Assembly: GCA_026693065.1 (NCBI GenBank)
Contig: JAPLNA010000025.1
Location: 1-45,149, forward strand
DNA: 45,149 nt
Reading direction: 5' to 3'
Source of the DNA: Planctomycetota bacterium
GTDB lineage: Bacteria; Planctomycetota; Phycisphaerae; SM23-33
Shown: piece by piece, positions 26,030 through 36,038 of the stretch
How the letters are laid out: every line of letters begins with the position of its first letter
Position numbering within the stretch: the first letter of the stretch is position 1
Notes under the pieces: generated by a model
Database searches by the model: none
Told to the model about the DNA's origin: nothing
What the model saw: the letters and a program-made list of their open reading frames with translations, nothing else
Made by a program: the position numbers and the translations under genes

Positions 26030-26662
26030 TTACTTGGCCTCCGCCTTGCCGGCCGTCATCGCCTTCATCGCCGCCAGCGTCACCAGCATCTTCTGCTTGA
26101 TGGCGATGTCGAACGCGTTCAGGTCGTCCACGATCCGCACGATGAGCCCGGGGATGTTGCGGCTGCTCAGGTAGGTGTTGGGGTCCCGCTGGTCGAGCGT
26201 GACCAGGCAGGACCGCTCGATCTTCAGGGCCGACAGAAGCGCCGCCATCTGGCTGGTCTTGGGGGCCTCGAACGACATGCCCTCCACGATCACCAGGTCT
26301 TCCCCCAGCAGCTTGGCCAGGATGGCCGAATTCGTCGCCGCCCGACGCATCTTGCGGGGAAGGATCTGGCGGAAGTCGCGCGGCTTCTTGCCGAACGCCA
26401 CGCCGCCCCCCCGCATGATGTTCGTCCGCAGGTTGCCTCGACGCGCCCGGCCGGTGCCTTTTTGGCGGTAGAGTTTGCGCCCGGACCCGTGCACCATCCC
26501 GCGGCTGCGGGTGGCCACCGTGCCCTGGCGCTGGTTGGCGTGGTAGGTCACGATCGCCTGCTTGAGCAGGGCGATATTCACTGTGCCGCCGAAGAGGGCC
26601 TCATCCACCGCGAAGGTGTCGACCTTCTTGCCGGCTGCGTTATAGACTGGAACGTCCAACAT
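26030..26662 (-). CDS. rplD: Large-subunit ribosomal protein L4
   Basis: A 210-aa L4. The tunnel-reaching loop is present (GSGRKLYRQKGTGRARRGNL, with GGGVAFGKKPRDF). In Escherichia coli L4 represses the S10 operon; whether it does so here is unknown. Normal length, 24 bp after rplC. Confidence 0.99.
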   Translation of the reverse strand: MLDVPVYNAAGKKVDTFAVDEALFGGTVNIALLKQAIVTYHANQRQGTVATRSRGMVHGSGRKLYRQKGTGRARRGNLRTNIMRGGGVAFGKKPRDFRQILPRKMRRAATNSAILAKLLGEDLVIVEGMSFEAPKTSQMAALLSALKIERSCLVTLDQRDPNTYLSSRNIPGLIVRIVDDLNAFDIAIKQKMLVTLAAMKAMTAGKAEAK

Positions 26663-26686
26663 TGCTTGCGTCCTGCCGTTGGGGCC

Positions 26687-27358
26687 TTACTGGGCCGGGG
26701 CCGTCGCCACCTTGGCCGTCTTGGAAACCCGGATAAAAACAAGTCCGCCGTTGGCCCCGGGCAAGGCGCCCTTGACCAACAGCAGGTTGTTTTCCGAATC
26801 CACGCGAACCACGCGGATATTTCTGGTTGTGCAGCGAGCGTCGCCCATGTGCCCGGCCATCTTCTTGCCCCGCTTGGGCTTGCCGCCCGTGCCGCGGTTG
26901 GAAGAATGGCTCGAAATCGCCCCCGGACTGCGGTGCTTGCGCTCGCAACCGTGGCTGGCGGGCATGCCCTTGAAGTTGTGCCTCTTCATCACCCCCGCGA
27001 ACCCCTTGCCCTTCGTCGTCCCGATCACGTCCACGAACGCCACGCCGTTGAAGGCCTCGACCGTAATGGCCTGACCCGGCTGAACGTCCGCCGCCGGCTC
27101 GCTCAGCCGCATCTCGCGGACGTACCGCTTGGGCTTGCAGCCGGCCTTCGCCGCATGACCGATCGCCGGGGCAATCGCTCGCTGGGGCTTGACGTCGTCG
27201 AAGCCGATCTGAACCGCGTCGTATCCGTCGGACGCGACGGTCTTGACCTGGAGCACGTTGCACGGACCGGCCTGAACGACCGTCACGGGAAGCAACACGC
27301 CGGCCTCATCATAGACCTGCGTCATGCCGACTTTTATGCCGAGTATCGCCGCCTTCAT
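26687..27358 (-). CDS. rplC: Large-subunit ribosomal protein L3
   Basis: A 223-aa L3. The ATG at 27358 begins MKAAILGIKVGMTQVYDEAG and follows rpsJ by 10 bp; the longer ORF start would overlap rpsJ. The central loop that reaches the peptidyl transferase centre (HRSPGAISSHSSNRGTGGKP) is conserved. Confidence 0.99.
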   Translation of the reverse strand: MKAAILGIKVGMTQVYDEAGVLLPVTVVQAGPCNVLQVKTVASDGYDAVQIGFDDVKPQRAIAPAIGHAAKAGCKPKRYVREMRLSEPAADVQPGQAITVEAFNGVAFVDVIGTTKGKGFAGVMKRHNFKGMPASHGCERKHRSPGAISSHSSNRGTGGKPKRGKKMAGHMGDARCTTRNIRVVRVDSENNLLLVKGALPGANGGLVFIRVSKTAKVATAPAQ

Positions 27359-27368
27359 GGCCGCACCT

Positions 27369-27677
27369 CTACGCCTTGATCTTGATAAACACCCCGGCGG
27401 GAACGACCAGCCGGTTGAGGGCCTCGATCGTCCGAACCGTAGGTTCGTAAATGTCGATGATCCGTTTGTGCGTGCGCATCTCGAACTGCTCACGCGACTT
27501 CTTGTCCACGTGCGGGCTTCGCAGGACGGTGTACCGCTCGATCCGCGTCGGCAGCGGGATGGGGCCCCGCACCCGGGCGCCCGTCCGCTCGGCGTGATCC
27601 ACGATCTCTTTCGCCGACGAATCCAGCGCGCCGTGGTCGTACGCTTCCATCCGAATACGTATCCTATCTTGCACCAT
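27369..27677 (-). CDS. rpsJ: Small-subunit ribosomal protein S10
   Basis: A 102-aa S10, which also acts with NusB in antitermination. The ATG at 27677 is chosen over the longer ORF because GGAG lies eight bases upstream and the length then matches the family. Motifs are [20 protein letters not shown] and [19 protein letters not shown]. It is the first gene after a promoter and heads the S10 cluster. Confidence 0.98.
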   Translation of the reverse strand: MVQDRIRIRMEAYDHGALDSSAKEIVDHAERTGARVRGPIPLPTRIERYTVLRSPHVDKKSREQFEMRTHKRIIDIYEPTVRTIEALNRLVVPAGVFIKIKA

Positions 27678-27736
27678 TCTGGTGTCTCCGTCCGATTCCA
27701 TCGGTCGCAGGCCGCGTCAAAATGCAGAGTTGCGCT

Positions 27737-27790
27737 AGCATACGCCTATTTTTCGCACAGTCAATCTTTTTGCGGATTTTTTTTGAATAT
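27737..27790 (-). promoter_or_regulatory. Promoter of the S10 cluster with A-rich upstream (UP-like) element
   Basis: On the minus strand TTGACT is followed by 16 bases and TATGCT, about 60 bp before the rpsJ ATG. Just upstream of the -35 box is an A-rich stretch (TATTCAAAAAAAATCCGCAAAAAGA) of the kind bound by the alpha C-terminal domain. It stands out strongly from the GC-rich surroundings. Confidence 0.7.
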
Positions 27791-27819
27791 TTGCCGTTTC
27801 CGCCCTCAGGCGGCTTCCG

Positions 27820-29898
27820 TCAGACCTTCTTCAGGATCTTTTCCGTCACCGACGCCGGCGTCCGCCCGTACGCGTGCGGCTCCATCGTCGCCGTCCCTCG
27901 GCCCTGGGTCAGCGACCGCAGTTTCGTGGAGTATCCGAACATTTCCGCCAGCGGAACCGTCGCCGAGATCACCCGGTAGGGCCCCTGCTGGGCCGATCCG
28001 CGGATCTCCGCCCGACGGCTGTTCAGGTCCCCCGTCACGATCCCGAAGAATTCCTCGGGGACCACCACTTCCAGGAGCATGATCGGCTCCAGGAAGACCG
28101 GCTTGGCCTGGGCGATGGCCTGGCTGAAGGCCATGCTGCCGGCCTGCTGGAACGCCATGTCGCTGCTGTCCACCGGGTGGTCTTTGCCGTCCAAGAGCTT
28201 GACCAGGACGTTCAGCACCGGATACCCCGCCAGCGGACCGGCCCCGGCGGCGTCCCGGACGCCCCGCTCGACGGAGGGGATGTATTCCTTGGGCACCGAG
28301 CCGCCCTTGGTGGCGTCCTCGAAGACGACCGACTCGTCGCCCTTCTCGGCCGGCACGTAATGCTCCACCGACAGCTCGACCACGGCGAACTGCCCGTGCC
28401 CGCCCGTCTGGCGGACGAACCGGGCCTCTACCGTTGCCGACCCGGCGATCGTTTCCTTGTAGGCCACCGACGGGCGCCCCACCCGGACGTTCACGCCCAT
28501 GTCCCGCACCAGTTTGTTCTTGATGATCTCCAGGTGCAGCTCGCCCATCCCCGAGATCGTCGTCTGCCCGGTTTCTTCGTCGTACCGGTAGCGGAAGGTC
28601 GGGTCCTCGCGGCGAAGCGTATCCAGCGAGCCGCCCAGTTTCTGCTTGTCGGCGTTGGATTCCGGCTCGATCGACATCGTGATGACCGGCTCGGGAAACT
28701 CGGGCTTCTCGAGCACGATCGGCTCTCGCGGATCGCACAGCGTATCGCCCGTCAGGGAGCATTTGAGCCCCACCACCGCCACAATGTCCCCCGCGACGGC
28801 TACGTCCCGGCGAATCCGCTCGTTGGCGTGCATCTCCCAGATCCGCGAAACGATTTCCTTCTTGTCCTGCGTGCTATTGAGCACCCGCGTGCCGCTCTTG
28901 AGCATGCCGCTATACACCCGCAGGAACGACAGGTCGCCGTGCTGGTCGGAGGTGATCTTGAACACCAGCCCCGCGAAGGGCGCCTCCACGTCGGGCTTGC
29001 GCTCGACGCGGTCTTCCGACTTCACGCTCTCGTGCCCCGTCACCGCCGCCATGTCCATCGGACTGGGCAGGTAGTTCACCACCCCGTCCAGCAGCAACCG
29101 GACCCCCCGGTGCTTCAGGGCCGAGCCGCAAAATACCGGGTGCAACTTGCCCGCCACCGTGCCGCAGCGAACCGCCGTCATAATGTCGGACTCGCTGATG
29201 GGCTGGTCGTGCAGGTACTTCTCGAGCAGGGCCTCGTTGAACTCCGCGGCCTTCTCGATCATGTCGTGCCGCGCCTTTTCCACCGCCTCGCGGTACTCCT
29301 CGGGAATCTCTTCTTCCCGCATGGTGGTGGCCACGTCGGCGGCGTCGTAATACCACGCCTTCCGCCGCACCAGGTCGATCTGACCCTGGAACTTGTCCCC
29401 GTAGCCGATGGGCAACTGCATCAGGATCGGGTTGCCGTGCAACCGCCCGGCGATTTCCCCGACGACTTTCTCGAAGTCCGCCCCGGCCCGGTCCATCTTG
29501 TTGATGAAGCACAGCCGCGAGACCTTGTACTTGCTGGCCTGCCGCCACACCGTCTCGCTCTGGGCCTCCACGCCGCCCACGGCACAAAACACCGCGATCG
29601 CCCCGTCCAGCACGCGGAGGCTTCGCTCGACTTCCACAGTGAAATCGACGTGCCCGGGCGTGTCGATCAGGTTAATGTCGCAATCCTGCCACTGGAGCGT
29701 GGTCGCCGCCGAGGTGATGGTGATGCCCCGCTCCTGCTCTTCGGGCAGGAAGTCCATCACGGCCGTGCCCTTGTGGACCTCGCCCATCTTGTACGTCCGA
29801 CCCGCGAAATACAGAATCCGCTCGCTCACCGTCGTCTTGCCGGCGTCGATGTGGGCCATCACGCCCATGTTCCGAAGCTTTGTGAGGTCTTTTGCCAC
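27820..29898 (-). CDS. fusA: Translation elongation factor G
   Basis: A translocation GTPase, 692 aa from the GTG at 29898. G motifs are AHIDAGKT (15-22), RGITITSAATT, DTPGH and NKMD. Domain IV, which enters the decoding centre, carries RQTGGHGQFAVVEL, and domain V ends with AYGRTPASVTEKILKKV. The GTG start is chosen because it gives the usual EF-G N-terminus (KDLTKLRNMGVMAHIDAG); the 719-aa ORF would start from TTG at 29979. No strong ribosome binding site is seen for either. It follows rpsG after an unusually long gap of about 465 bp. Confidence 0.97.
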   Translation of the reverse strand: MAKDLTKLRNMGVMAHIDAGKTTVSERILYFAGRTYKMGEVHKGTAVMDFLPEEQERGITITSAATTLQWQDCDINLIDTPGHVDFTVEVERSLRVLDGAIAVFCAVGGVEAQSETVWRQASKYKVSRLCFINKMDRAGADFEKVVGEIAGRLHGNPILMQLPIGYGDKFQGQIDLVRRKAWYYDAADVATTMREEEIPEEYREAVEKARHDMIEKAAEFNEALLEKYLHDQPISESDIMTAVRCGTVAGKLHPVFCGSALKHRGVRLLLDGVVNYLPSPMDMAAVTGHESVKSEDRVERKPDVEAPFAGLVFKITSDQHGDLSFLRVYSGMLKSGTRVLNSTQDKKEIVSRIWEMHANERIRRDVAVAGDIVAVVGLKCSLTGDTLCDPREPIVLEKPEFPEPVITMSIEPESNADKQKLGGSLDTLRREDPTFRYRYDEETGQTTISGMGELHLEIIKNKLVRDMGVNVRVGRPSVAYKETIAGSATVEARFVRQTGGHGQFAVVELSVEHYVPAEKGDESVVFEDATKGGSVPKEYIPSVERGVRDAAGAGPLAGYPVLNVLVKLLDGKDHPVDSSDMAFQQAGSMAFSQAIAQAKPVFLEPIMLLEVVVPEEFFGIVTGDLNSRRAEIRGSAQQGPYRVISATVPLAEMFGYSTKLRSLTQGRGTATMEPHAYGRTPASVTEKILKKV

Positions 29899-30287
29899 GG
29901 TCTTGTCTATCCGGCCTTTGGCGGCCGACTCATTTTGCGCAACAACGCGACAACAGGCCCTGCCCGGGCGCACTACCAATGGCAGAGCACGAAACGCTTG
30001 GTGGTGGAAGCTACGTCCAGCCGGCGATCCGTAGCGGATCGCCGACGTCGGCCTTGCAGGGGGCGCCCCACGGACGCTCGCCTGACGGCAGACCGACCCG
30101 GTTGTCCTATCTCATGCGGGCGTTCGCGGGGTGAACCTCGAAGGCCCTTATCTGAGCCCCGGCCTGTACGGCTCTGACCGGGGTCGTTCGCCCATGAAGG
30201 CTAGCCCGATCCGTGGCCTGCCTCGACGAACGATTCGACCAACACCGCCGCCCCGGCCCCCACGATGGAAGCCGGTGACAAGAGGAT
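29899..30287 (-). promoter_or_regulatory. Long fusA leader with a strong hairpin
   Basis: The space between rpsG and fusA is about 465 bp, far longer than other gaps in this block. It contains a perfect 10-bp hairpin (CGGCGATCCG-TAG-CGGATCGCCG at 30022-30044), possibly extended by a further five pairs. I see no clear small ORF and no known riboswitch. If transcription starts at the promoter near 30288, the leader is about 380 nt. Confidence 0.45.
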
Positions 30288-30316
30288 GTTGTAACACATT
30301 ACAACACGGTACACAA
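30287..30316 (-). promoter_or_regulatory. Putative fusA promoter overlapped by an inverted repeat
   Basis: On the minus strand TTGTGT, 17 bases, then TACAAC. An 8-bp inverted repeat with a 4-base centre (TGTTGTAA-CACA-TTACAACA, 30287-30306) covers the -10 box and half of the spacer, as an operator would. The hexamers are only moderate matches. Confidence 0.45.
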
Positions 30317-30363
30317 GGCCAAAAATCGGATCTCCGCCGGTTTTCGGCCTGACACTCGAAACC

Positions 30364-30840
30364 TTACCAGGAGAAGTGCGCGAAGGCCTTGTTCGCCTCG
30401 GCCATTCTATGCACGTTCTCTTTGGTCGTCACAGCCGTGCCCTCCCCGCGGAAGGCGTCCATCAACTCGCTGGCCAGGCGCTGCCCGGTCGGGCGCCCCT
30501 TGCCGGCGCGGACGGCCTCGCGGATCCAGCGGATCGCCAGCGAGAGTTGCCTCTTGCCGCCGACCTGCTTGGGCACCTGGTAGTTGGCGCCGCCCACCCG
30601 CCGCGAGCGGACCTCGATCATCGGCTTGCAATTGTCGATGGCCTTCTCGAACACCTCCAGCGGCGTGGCGTCCTTGATCTTGTCGGCGATAATCGTCATC
30701 GCGTCATACACGATCGAACGGGCCACTGTCTTCTTGCCTTCCCACATCAAGCAATTGATGAACTTCGCCATCAGCTTGCTGTGATACCGTTCATCCGGCA
30801 GGAGGCACTTCGCCGACGCTGTGAATCTCTTGTATGCCAT
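30364..30840 (-). CDS. rpsG: Small-subunit ribosomal protein S7
   Basis: A 158-aa S7, the primary assembly protein of the 30S head. It contains [45 protein letters not shown] and the end [16 protein letters not shown]. Normal length; 18 bp after rpsL. Confidence 0.99.
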   Translation of the reverse strand: MAYKRFTASAKCLLPDERYHSKLMAKFINCLMWEGKKTVARSIVYDAMTIIADKIKDATPLEVFEKAIDNCKPMIEVRSRRVGGANYQVPKQVGGKRQLSLAIRWIREAVRAGKGRPTGQRLASELMDAFRGEGTAVTTKENVHRMAEANKAFAHFSW

Positions 30841-30858
30841 GGTCTCTCTTCCGCCTGC

Positions 30859-31230
<372 letters not shown>

Positions 31231-31280
31231 CGTTGTCTCGCACTTTCCTTAGACGGCTAAAAAGCCAGTGTACCTCTCGT

Positions 31281-34200
31281 TCAATCCAATCCCAGCAACG
31301 CCTGGGCCGCCGCGGACTTCTGGTCGGCCTCGCTGATCTCCTCGCTCGACAGGCCGAACAGCTCGCCCAGTTCCACGTTCCGCTTCACCCGCATGTTCAC
31401 GTACGGGTGGAAGCTCGTGCCGGCCGGAATCAGGTGGCCCAGGATCACGTTTTCCTTCAGCCCGATCAGGTTGTCAATCTTGCCGGCCAGCGAGGCCTCG
31501 GTAAAGACCTTCGTGCTTTCCTGGAAGCTCGCCGCCGACAGGAAGCTCTCCGACTGCAGCGAGGCCTTCGTGATGCCCAGCAGCAGCGTCTTGGCGGTCG
31601 CCGGCTTGGCGCGGGACGTCTTGGCGGGCTGGCCGCCCTTGGTCTCGGCTTCCATGTTGGCCCGCTCGACGTCGTCCTTCGAGACGATCTCGCCGGCCTT
31701 CAATCCGGTGTCGCCCGGGTCCACGACCTTCAACGACCCGGCAACCCGCTTATTCTCCTCGATAAACAGCGTTCTGTCAACCACATCTCCCGGCAGCAAC
31801 TCCGTGTCGCCGATGCTGTCCACCATGACCCGGCGCAGCATGCGGGAGAGAATGATCTCCATGTGCTTATCATTGATGTTCTGCCCCTGGCCGCGGTAGA
31901 CGCTCTGGACCTCGCCCAGGAGGTATTCCTGCAGCTTCTCCTCGCCGCGAATGGCCAGAATGTCGTGCAGAACCAGCGGGCCTTCCGTCAGCGGGTCGCC
32001 CGCTTCCACGTAGTCGCCCGTGTGAACCAGCAGGTGCTGGTCGTGCGGCACGTGGTGCTCGCGCTCCATGCCCGAGTCGCTCCGGACGATGATCGTCATC
32101 TTGCCGCGACGCTTGTCCGTCCGCAGTTCCACGCGCCCGGAAATCTCCGCCATCGCGGCCGGGTCCTTCGGCTTGCGGGCCTCGAACACTTCCGTCACGC
32201 GGGGCAGGCCCCCCGTGATGTCCTGCGTGCCCGTCACCTCGCGAGGCTGGCGGGCGAGCAGTTCGCCGGGCTTGACCTGCTGGCCTTCCTCCACCTCGAT
32301 ACGAGCCTTCGCGGGCAGGTAGTGGAAGTCCAAAATGTGACCGGCCTTGTCCTCGATCTCGATTCGCGGGTGCTTCTCGCCCTTGTGCTCGATGACGACG
32401 TACCGCTGGCTGACGCCGCGGGCACGGGTGCCTTCGGCCTCGATGCGGACGGTTTCGCCTTCCTCGATGTCGCGGAAGCGGACGCTGCCGGCGGCCTCGG
32501 CCAGGATCGGCACCCGGTGCGGGTCCCACGTGGCCATCCGCTCGCCGGGCTTGACCTTCCCGCCTTCCTTCACCGCCACGATCGCACCGTAGGGAACCTT
32601 GTACTTCTCCAGCTCGCGGTTCTTCTCGTCCATGATCGCCAGTTCGCCGTTGCGCTTCAGGGCGATCATTCGCTTGCCGGCCTCGGTGCTCACCTCGACG
32701 ACGTTCAGCTCGCGGTAGGCCACCGTGCCGCCGGCCGTCGCGAGAATTTCCGACTCGACCACCGCGCGGGTAGCAACACCGCCGGTGTGGAACGTACGCA
32801 TGGTCAACTGCGTGCCCGGCTCGCCGATCGACTGGGCGGCGATGATCCCCACCGCCATGCCCTCTTCCACCAGCTTGCCGGTCGAGAGGTCCATGCCGTA
32901 GCAGCGGGCGCAGATGCCCAGCGGGCTTTCGCACGTCAGGGCGCTGCGGACGCGAATGCTCTCGACGCCCAGGTCTTCGATCTTGCGGGCCATCGCCTCC
33001 GAAATGATCTGGTCTTCCTTCACGATCATCTCGTCGGTGATGGGGTTGACGAGGTTCTCGCGGGCGATGCGCCCCTTGAGCATCTCACGCAGGGGCACGT
33101 CCACCTGCGCGCCCGTGTAGATCCGGGCGCCGTGCGTGGACGAGAAGTATTCCAGCACCGTCAGGCCTTCGCGGAAGTTGGCCTTAATGGGGGTTTCGAT
33201 AATCTCGCCGGAGGGCTTGGTCATCAGGCCACGCATGCCGGCCAACTGGCGGATCTGGTCGACGTTGCCGCGGGCGTTGGAGTGCAGCATCAGCCAGACC
33301 GGGTTCAGGTAGTTCGGGTCGTCCTTGCGCTGGTCGCCCTTGAGGGCTTCCATGAGGCTTCGCGTGACTTCTTCGCGGGCGTGAATCCACACGTCCACGA
33401 TCTGGTTGTACCGCTCGCCGTCGGTGATGGCGTCGTTCTGGTAGTCGCTCTGGATCTGGTCCACGCGCTTCTGCGCCCGGTCCAGGATCGCCGGCTTGTT
33501 CTCGGGAATCTTCGCGTCGGTAATCCCGAAGCTCAGTCCCGCCAGCGTCGCGTACTTGAACCCCAACGCCTTCATCCGGTCCAGCAGGTCCAGCGTCGAG
33601 GGCTTGCCCAACGCCTGGTAGCAGTCGCTGATGACGCGGTTGGCGTCCTTCTGGCCCAGCGACATGTTGTAGTAGCTCATGCCCTTGGGCAGGATGTCGT
33701 TGAAGATGCACCGCCCCGGCGTCGTCAGGATGCGACCGCGCTCGGGGGCGTACTTCGTCTCTCGCTCCACCACCATCTTCACCGTCGGCATGCGGACGAT
33801 CACCTTCGCGTGCATGCCGATCCGACCCAGCGCGTGGGCGCTGATGGCTTCCTCGGCCGTCGCGAAGATCGGGTATAGCGTACCTTGTTCTCCACTCTTC
33901 GGCACAAGGATTCGCTCATCGAGGAGGTGTTCTGTAATGTGGTCGCGCAGGCTACTCGCCCCTTTGCCGAGGCAGTGGTACTCAAGTCTTTCGCGGAGGC
34001 CACGCTTTCTGCCCGGCTTGACTATGCCTATGTAACCATCATTCACCTTCCCGGTTCTCTTGCTTCGGAATATGTAGATTCCGGGCTTTTCCGGCGCACG
34101 GGACGGGTCATTTGCCCACCCCGACTTACTACCTGCCAATGCGATAGCCTGTTCGAAAAGCTCCTTCTGGCTCGGGCTAGCATTGTTCTTCCACCACTCT

Positions 34201-36011
34201 TTGAAATTAGCAATGCCGTCCGCAGAACGAGCATAGTTATTCCGTGTGTTCCACCGGGGCAGATGGTTCTTTTCCGTCTTGGATGGATCGGGGAACTCGA
34301 TCATCAACCGACCTTCCAAGCACTCGATTTCTTGGGCATCCAAGTCCGGGGTCGCCAAGATCTGGAATTCCAGTTCTTCCTCGATGTACTGATTAAGCTC
34401 CTTCTTCCAGTCGGGCTTCTTTGCGTCCGGGCCGTAAGGGACCTTCTTGACGTCGTCGGTGACGAACGCGCTGCCGCCCTCGGCCGTCAGGTAGTACACG
34501 CCCAGGACGATGTCCTGCATCGGCATCGTGTTGGGAGCGCCGTTGGCGGGCGAGAAGATGTTGTTCGTCGACAGCATGAGCACGTGGGCTTCGGCCTGCG
34601 CCTCGACGGACAGGGGCAGGTGGACGGCCATCTGGTCACCGTCGAAGTCGGCGTTGAAGCCTTTGCAGACCAGCGGGTGAATGCGGATGGCGTTGCCCTC
34701 GACCAGGACGGGCTCGAAGGCCTGGATGCCCATGCGGTGAAGCGTCGGGGCGCGGTTCAGAAGCACCGGGTGCTGGTAGATCACTTCTTCCAGCACGTCC
34801 CAGATTTCCGGCTCGCGGCGTTCGAGCATCCGCTTGGCGGACTTGATCGTGTCGGCCAGGCCGCGTTCCTTCAGCCGCCGGATGATGAACGGCTGGTAGA
34901 GCTCCAGGGCGATCTTCTTGGGCAGTCCGCACTGGTTGAGCCGCAGCTCGGGGCCCACGACGATCACGGACCGGCCCGAGTAGTCCACGCGTTTGCCCAG
35001 CAGGTTTTCGCGGAAGCGCCCCTGCTTGCCCTTGATCATGTCGGTGAGGCTCTTGAGGGGGCGGTTGGCCGTCCCCTGCACCGGGCGGCGGCAGCGGCTG
35101 TTGTCGAACAGGGCGTCGACGGCCTGCTGCAGCATCCGCTTCTCGTTCCGGATAATCACCTCGGGGGCGTTCAGGTCCATCAGCTTCTTCAGCCGGTTGT
35201 TCCGGTTGATGATGCGACGGTACAGGTCGTTCAGGTCGCTCGTGGCGAAGTTGCCGCTCTCCAGCAGCACCAGCGGGCGGAGGTCCGGCGGAATCACCGG
35301 GATCACTTCCATCACCATCCACTCCGGACGGTTGCCCGAAACGCGGATGTTCTCCACCAGCTTGAGCCGCTTGATGAAGTCCTTGCTCTTCTGCTTGCTC
35401 TTGGTCTTGGCCAGGTCGTCCCGTAGGTCGCCGGCGAGCTTTTCCAGCTCGAGCTTCTCGAGCAGAACGCGGATGGCTTCGGCGCCCATCTCGGCCTTGA
35501 AGTCCGTGCCGTACTGCTCGACCGCCGAGCGGTATTCATCCTCGCTGAGCACCTGCTGGTACTTCAGCGGGGTCTGCCCCGGGTCGGTCACGACGTAGTC
35601 CTGGAAGAGGATGACCTTTTCCAGATCGGCGGTCTTCATCGCCAGCAGCGTGCCCAGCCGACTGGGCAGGGCCTTGAAGAACCAGATGTGAACCACCGGA
35701 GCGGCCAGGTTGATGTGCCCCATCCGCTTGCGCCGCACGCGCGAGTGCGTCACCTTCACGCCGCAACGGTCGCAGATGATGCCCTTGTGCTTCGTGCCCT
35801 TATACTTGCCGCACGCGCACTCCCAGTCGCGCTCCGGGCCGAAGATCCGCTCGCAGAACAGCCCGTCCTTCTCCGGGCGGTACGTGCGGTAATTGATCGT
35901 CTCGGGGCGCTTGACCTCCCCGAACGACCAACTGCGGATATCGTTGGGCGAAGCCAACTGGATCCGGACCGACCCGTAATCGTTGATTCGATCGTATACG
36001 CTTTCTGCCAT
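31281..36011 (-). CDS. rpoC: RNA polymerase subunit beta' with a GIY-YIG domain insertion
   Basis: A 1576-aa beta' subunit. The N-terminal zinc site (CACGKY...CDRCG, 65-83), the catalytic NADFDGDQM (453-461), the bridge-helix/trigger-loop block ([25 protein letters not shown]) and the second zinc site ([13 protein letters not shown]) are intact, so the polymerase should work. Between [11 protein letters not shown] (ending at 513) and the beta' sequence resuming near [20 protein letters not shown] (715) lie about 200 extra residues; most bacteria have a short loop here. The second half contains PGIYIF (643-648), YIG (660-662), RERLEYH (R675, H679) and GKGASSL, the order of a GIY-YIG nuclease. 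The frame is continuous on both sides. Hand-counted GC for 33901-34440 is about 54%, against about 67% in adjacent lines. No other rpoC gene part is disturbed. Confidence 0.97.
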   Translation of the reverse strand: MAESVYDRINDYGSVRIQLASPNDIRSWSFGEVKRPETINYRTYRPEKDGLFCERIFGPERDWECACGKYKGTKHKGIICDRCGVKVTHSRVRRKRMGHINLAAPVVHIWFFKALPSRLGTLLAMKTADLEKVILFQDYVVTDPGQTPLKYQQVLSEDEYRSAVEQYGTDFKAEMGAEAIRVLLEKLELEKLAGDLRDDLAKTKSKQKSKDFIKRLKLVENIRVSGNRPEWMVMEVIPVIPPDLRPLVLLESGNFATSDLNDLYRRIINRNNRLKKLMDLNAPEVIIRNEKRMLQQAVDALFDNSRCRRPVQGTANRPLKSLTDMIKGKQGRFRENLLGKRVDYSGRSVIVVGPELRLNQCGLPKKIALELYQPFIIRRLKERGLADTIKSAKRMLERREPEIWDVLEEVIYQHPVLLNRAPTLHRMGIQAFEPVLVEGNAIRIHPLVCKGFNADFDGDQMAVHLPLSVEAQAEAHVLMLSTNNIFSPANGAPNTMPMQDIVLGVYYLTAEGGSAFVTDDVKKVPYGPDAKKPDWKKELNQYIEEELEFQILATPDLDAQEIECLEGRLMIEFPDPSKTEKNHLPRWNTRNNYARSADGIANFKEWWKNNASPSQKELFEQAIALAGSKSGWANDPSRAPEKPGIYIFRSKRTGKVNDGYIGIVKPGRKRGLRERLEYHCLGKGASSLRDHITEHLLDERILVPKSGEQGTLYPIFATAEEAISAHALGRIGMHAKVIVRMPTVKMVVERETKYAPERGRILTTPGRCIFNDILPKGMSYYNMSLGQKDANRVISDCYQALGKPSTLDLLDRMKALGFKYATLAGLSFGITDAKIPENKPAILDRAQKRVDQIQSDYQNDAITDGERYNQIVDVWIHAREEVTRSLMEALKGDQRKDDPNYLNPVWLMLHSNARGNVDQIRQLAGMRGLMTKPSGEIIETPIKANFREGLTVLEYFSSTHGARIYTGAQVDVPLREMLKGRIARENLVNPITDEMIVKEDQIISEAMARKIEDLGVESIRVRSALTCESPLGICARCYGMDLSTGKLVEEGMAVGIIAAQSIGEPGTQLTMRTFHTGGVATRAVVESEILATAGGTVAYRELNVVEVSTEAGKRMIALKRNGELAIMDEKNRELEKYKVPYGAIVAVKEGGKVKPGERMATWDPHRVPILAEAAGSVRFRDIEEGETVRIEAEGTRARGVSQRYVVIEHKGEKHPRIEIEDKAGHILDFHYLPAKARIEVEEGQQVKPGELLARQPREVTGTQDITGGLPRVTEVFEARKPKDPAAMAEISGRVELRTDKRRGKMTIIVRSDSGMEREHHVPHDQHLLVHTGDYVEAGDPLTEGPLVLHDILAIRGEEKLQEYLLGEVQSVYRGQGQNINDKHMEIILSRMLRRVMVDSIGDTELLPGDVVDRTLFIEENKRVAGSLKVVDPGDTGLKAGEIVSKDDVERANMEAETKGGQPAKTSRAKPATAKTLLLGITKASLQSESFLSAASFQESTKVFTEASLAGKIDNLIGLKENVILGHLIPAGTSFHPYVNMRVKRNVELGELFGLSSEEISEADQKSAAAQALLGLD
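33873..34440 (-). mobile_element. In-frame GIY-YIG homing-endonuclease-like insert within rpoC
   Basis: The insert spans about residues 524-713 of beta'; exact ends are uncertain. Its composition is Asn/Lys/Trp-rich in places ([20 protein letters not shown]) and GC-poor compared with the host gene. The GIY-YIG part (641-710) aligns in order with the I-TevI type: GIY, 13 residues, YIG, then R-x3-H. The late catalytic Glu and Asn are not certain, so activity is unknown. No intein signals (N-terminal Cys/Ser block, C-terminal HN) are visible. Confidence 0.65.
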
Positions 36012-36038
36012 CGTTCGAGCCTCGTAGAAACGTCGACC

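Noticed and set aside
27770-27819. Intrinsic terminator after fusA
   Set aside because: The CCGCC-TGAG-GGCGG hairpin after the fusA stop is followed by an A run, not a T run, on the transcribed strand. The A-rich part fits an UP element better.
33873-34481. Intein in rpoC
   Set aside because: The insert does not start with the usual Cys/Ser block A, has no TxxH block B and does not end in HN followed by Cys/Ser/Thr. The C-terminal junction region reads [17 protein letters not shown].
33873-34481. Group I intron with a GIY-YIG ORF in rpoC
   Set aside because: The reading frame is open across both junctions and the insert is only about 600 bp with coding sequence throughout, leaving no room for a ribozyme core. 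RNA data could still change this.
33885-35426. Plus-strand ORF of 513 aa opposite rpoC
   Set aside because: It is a shadow of rpoC on the opposite strand; the minus frame has all conserved beta' motifs.
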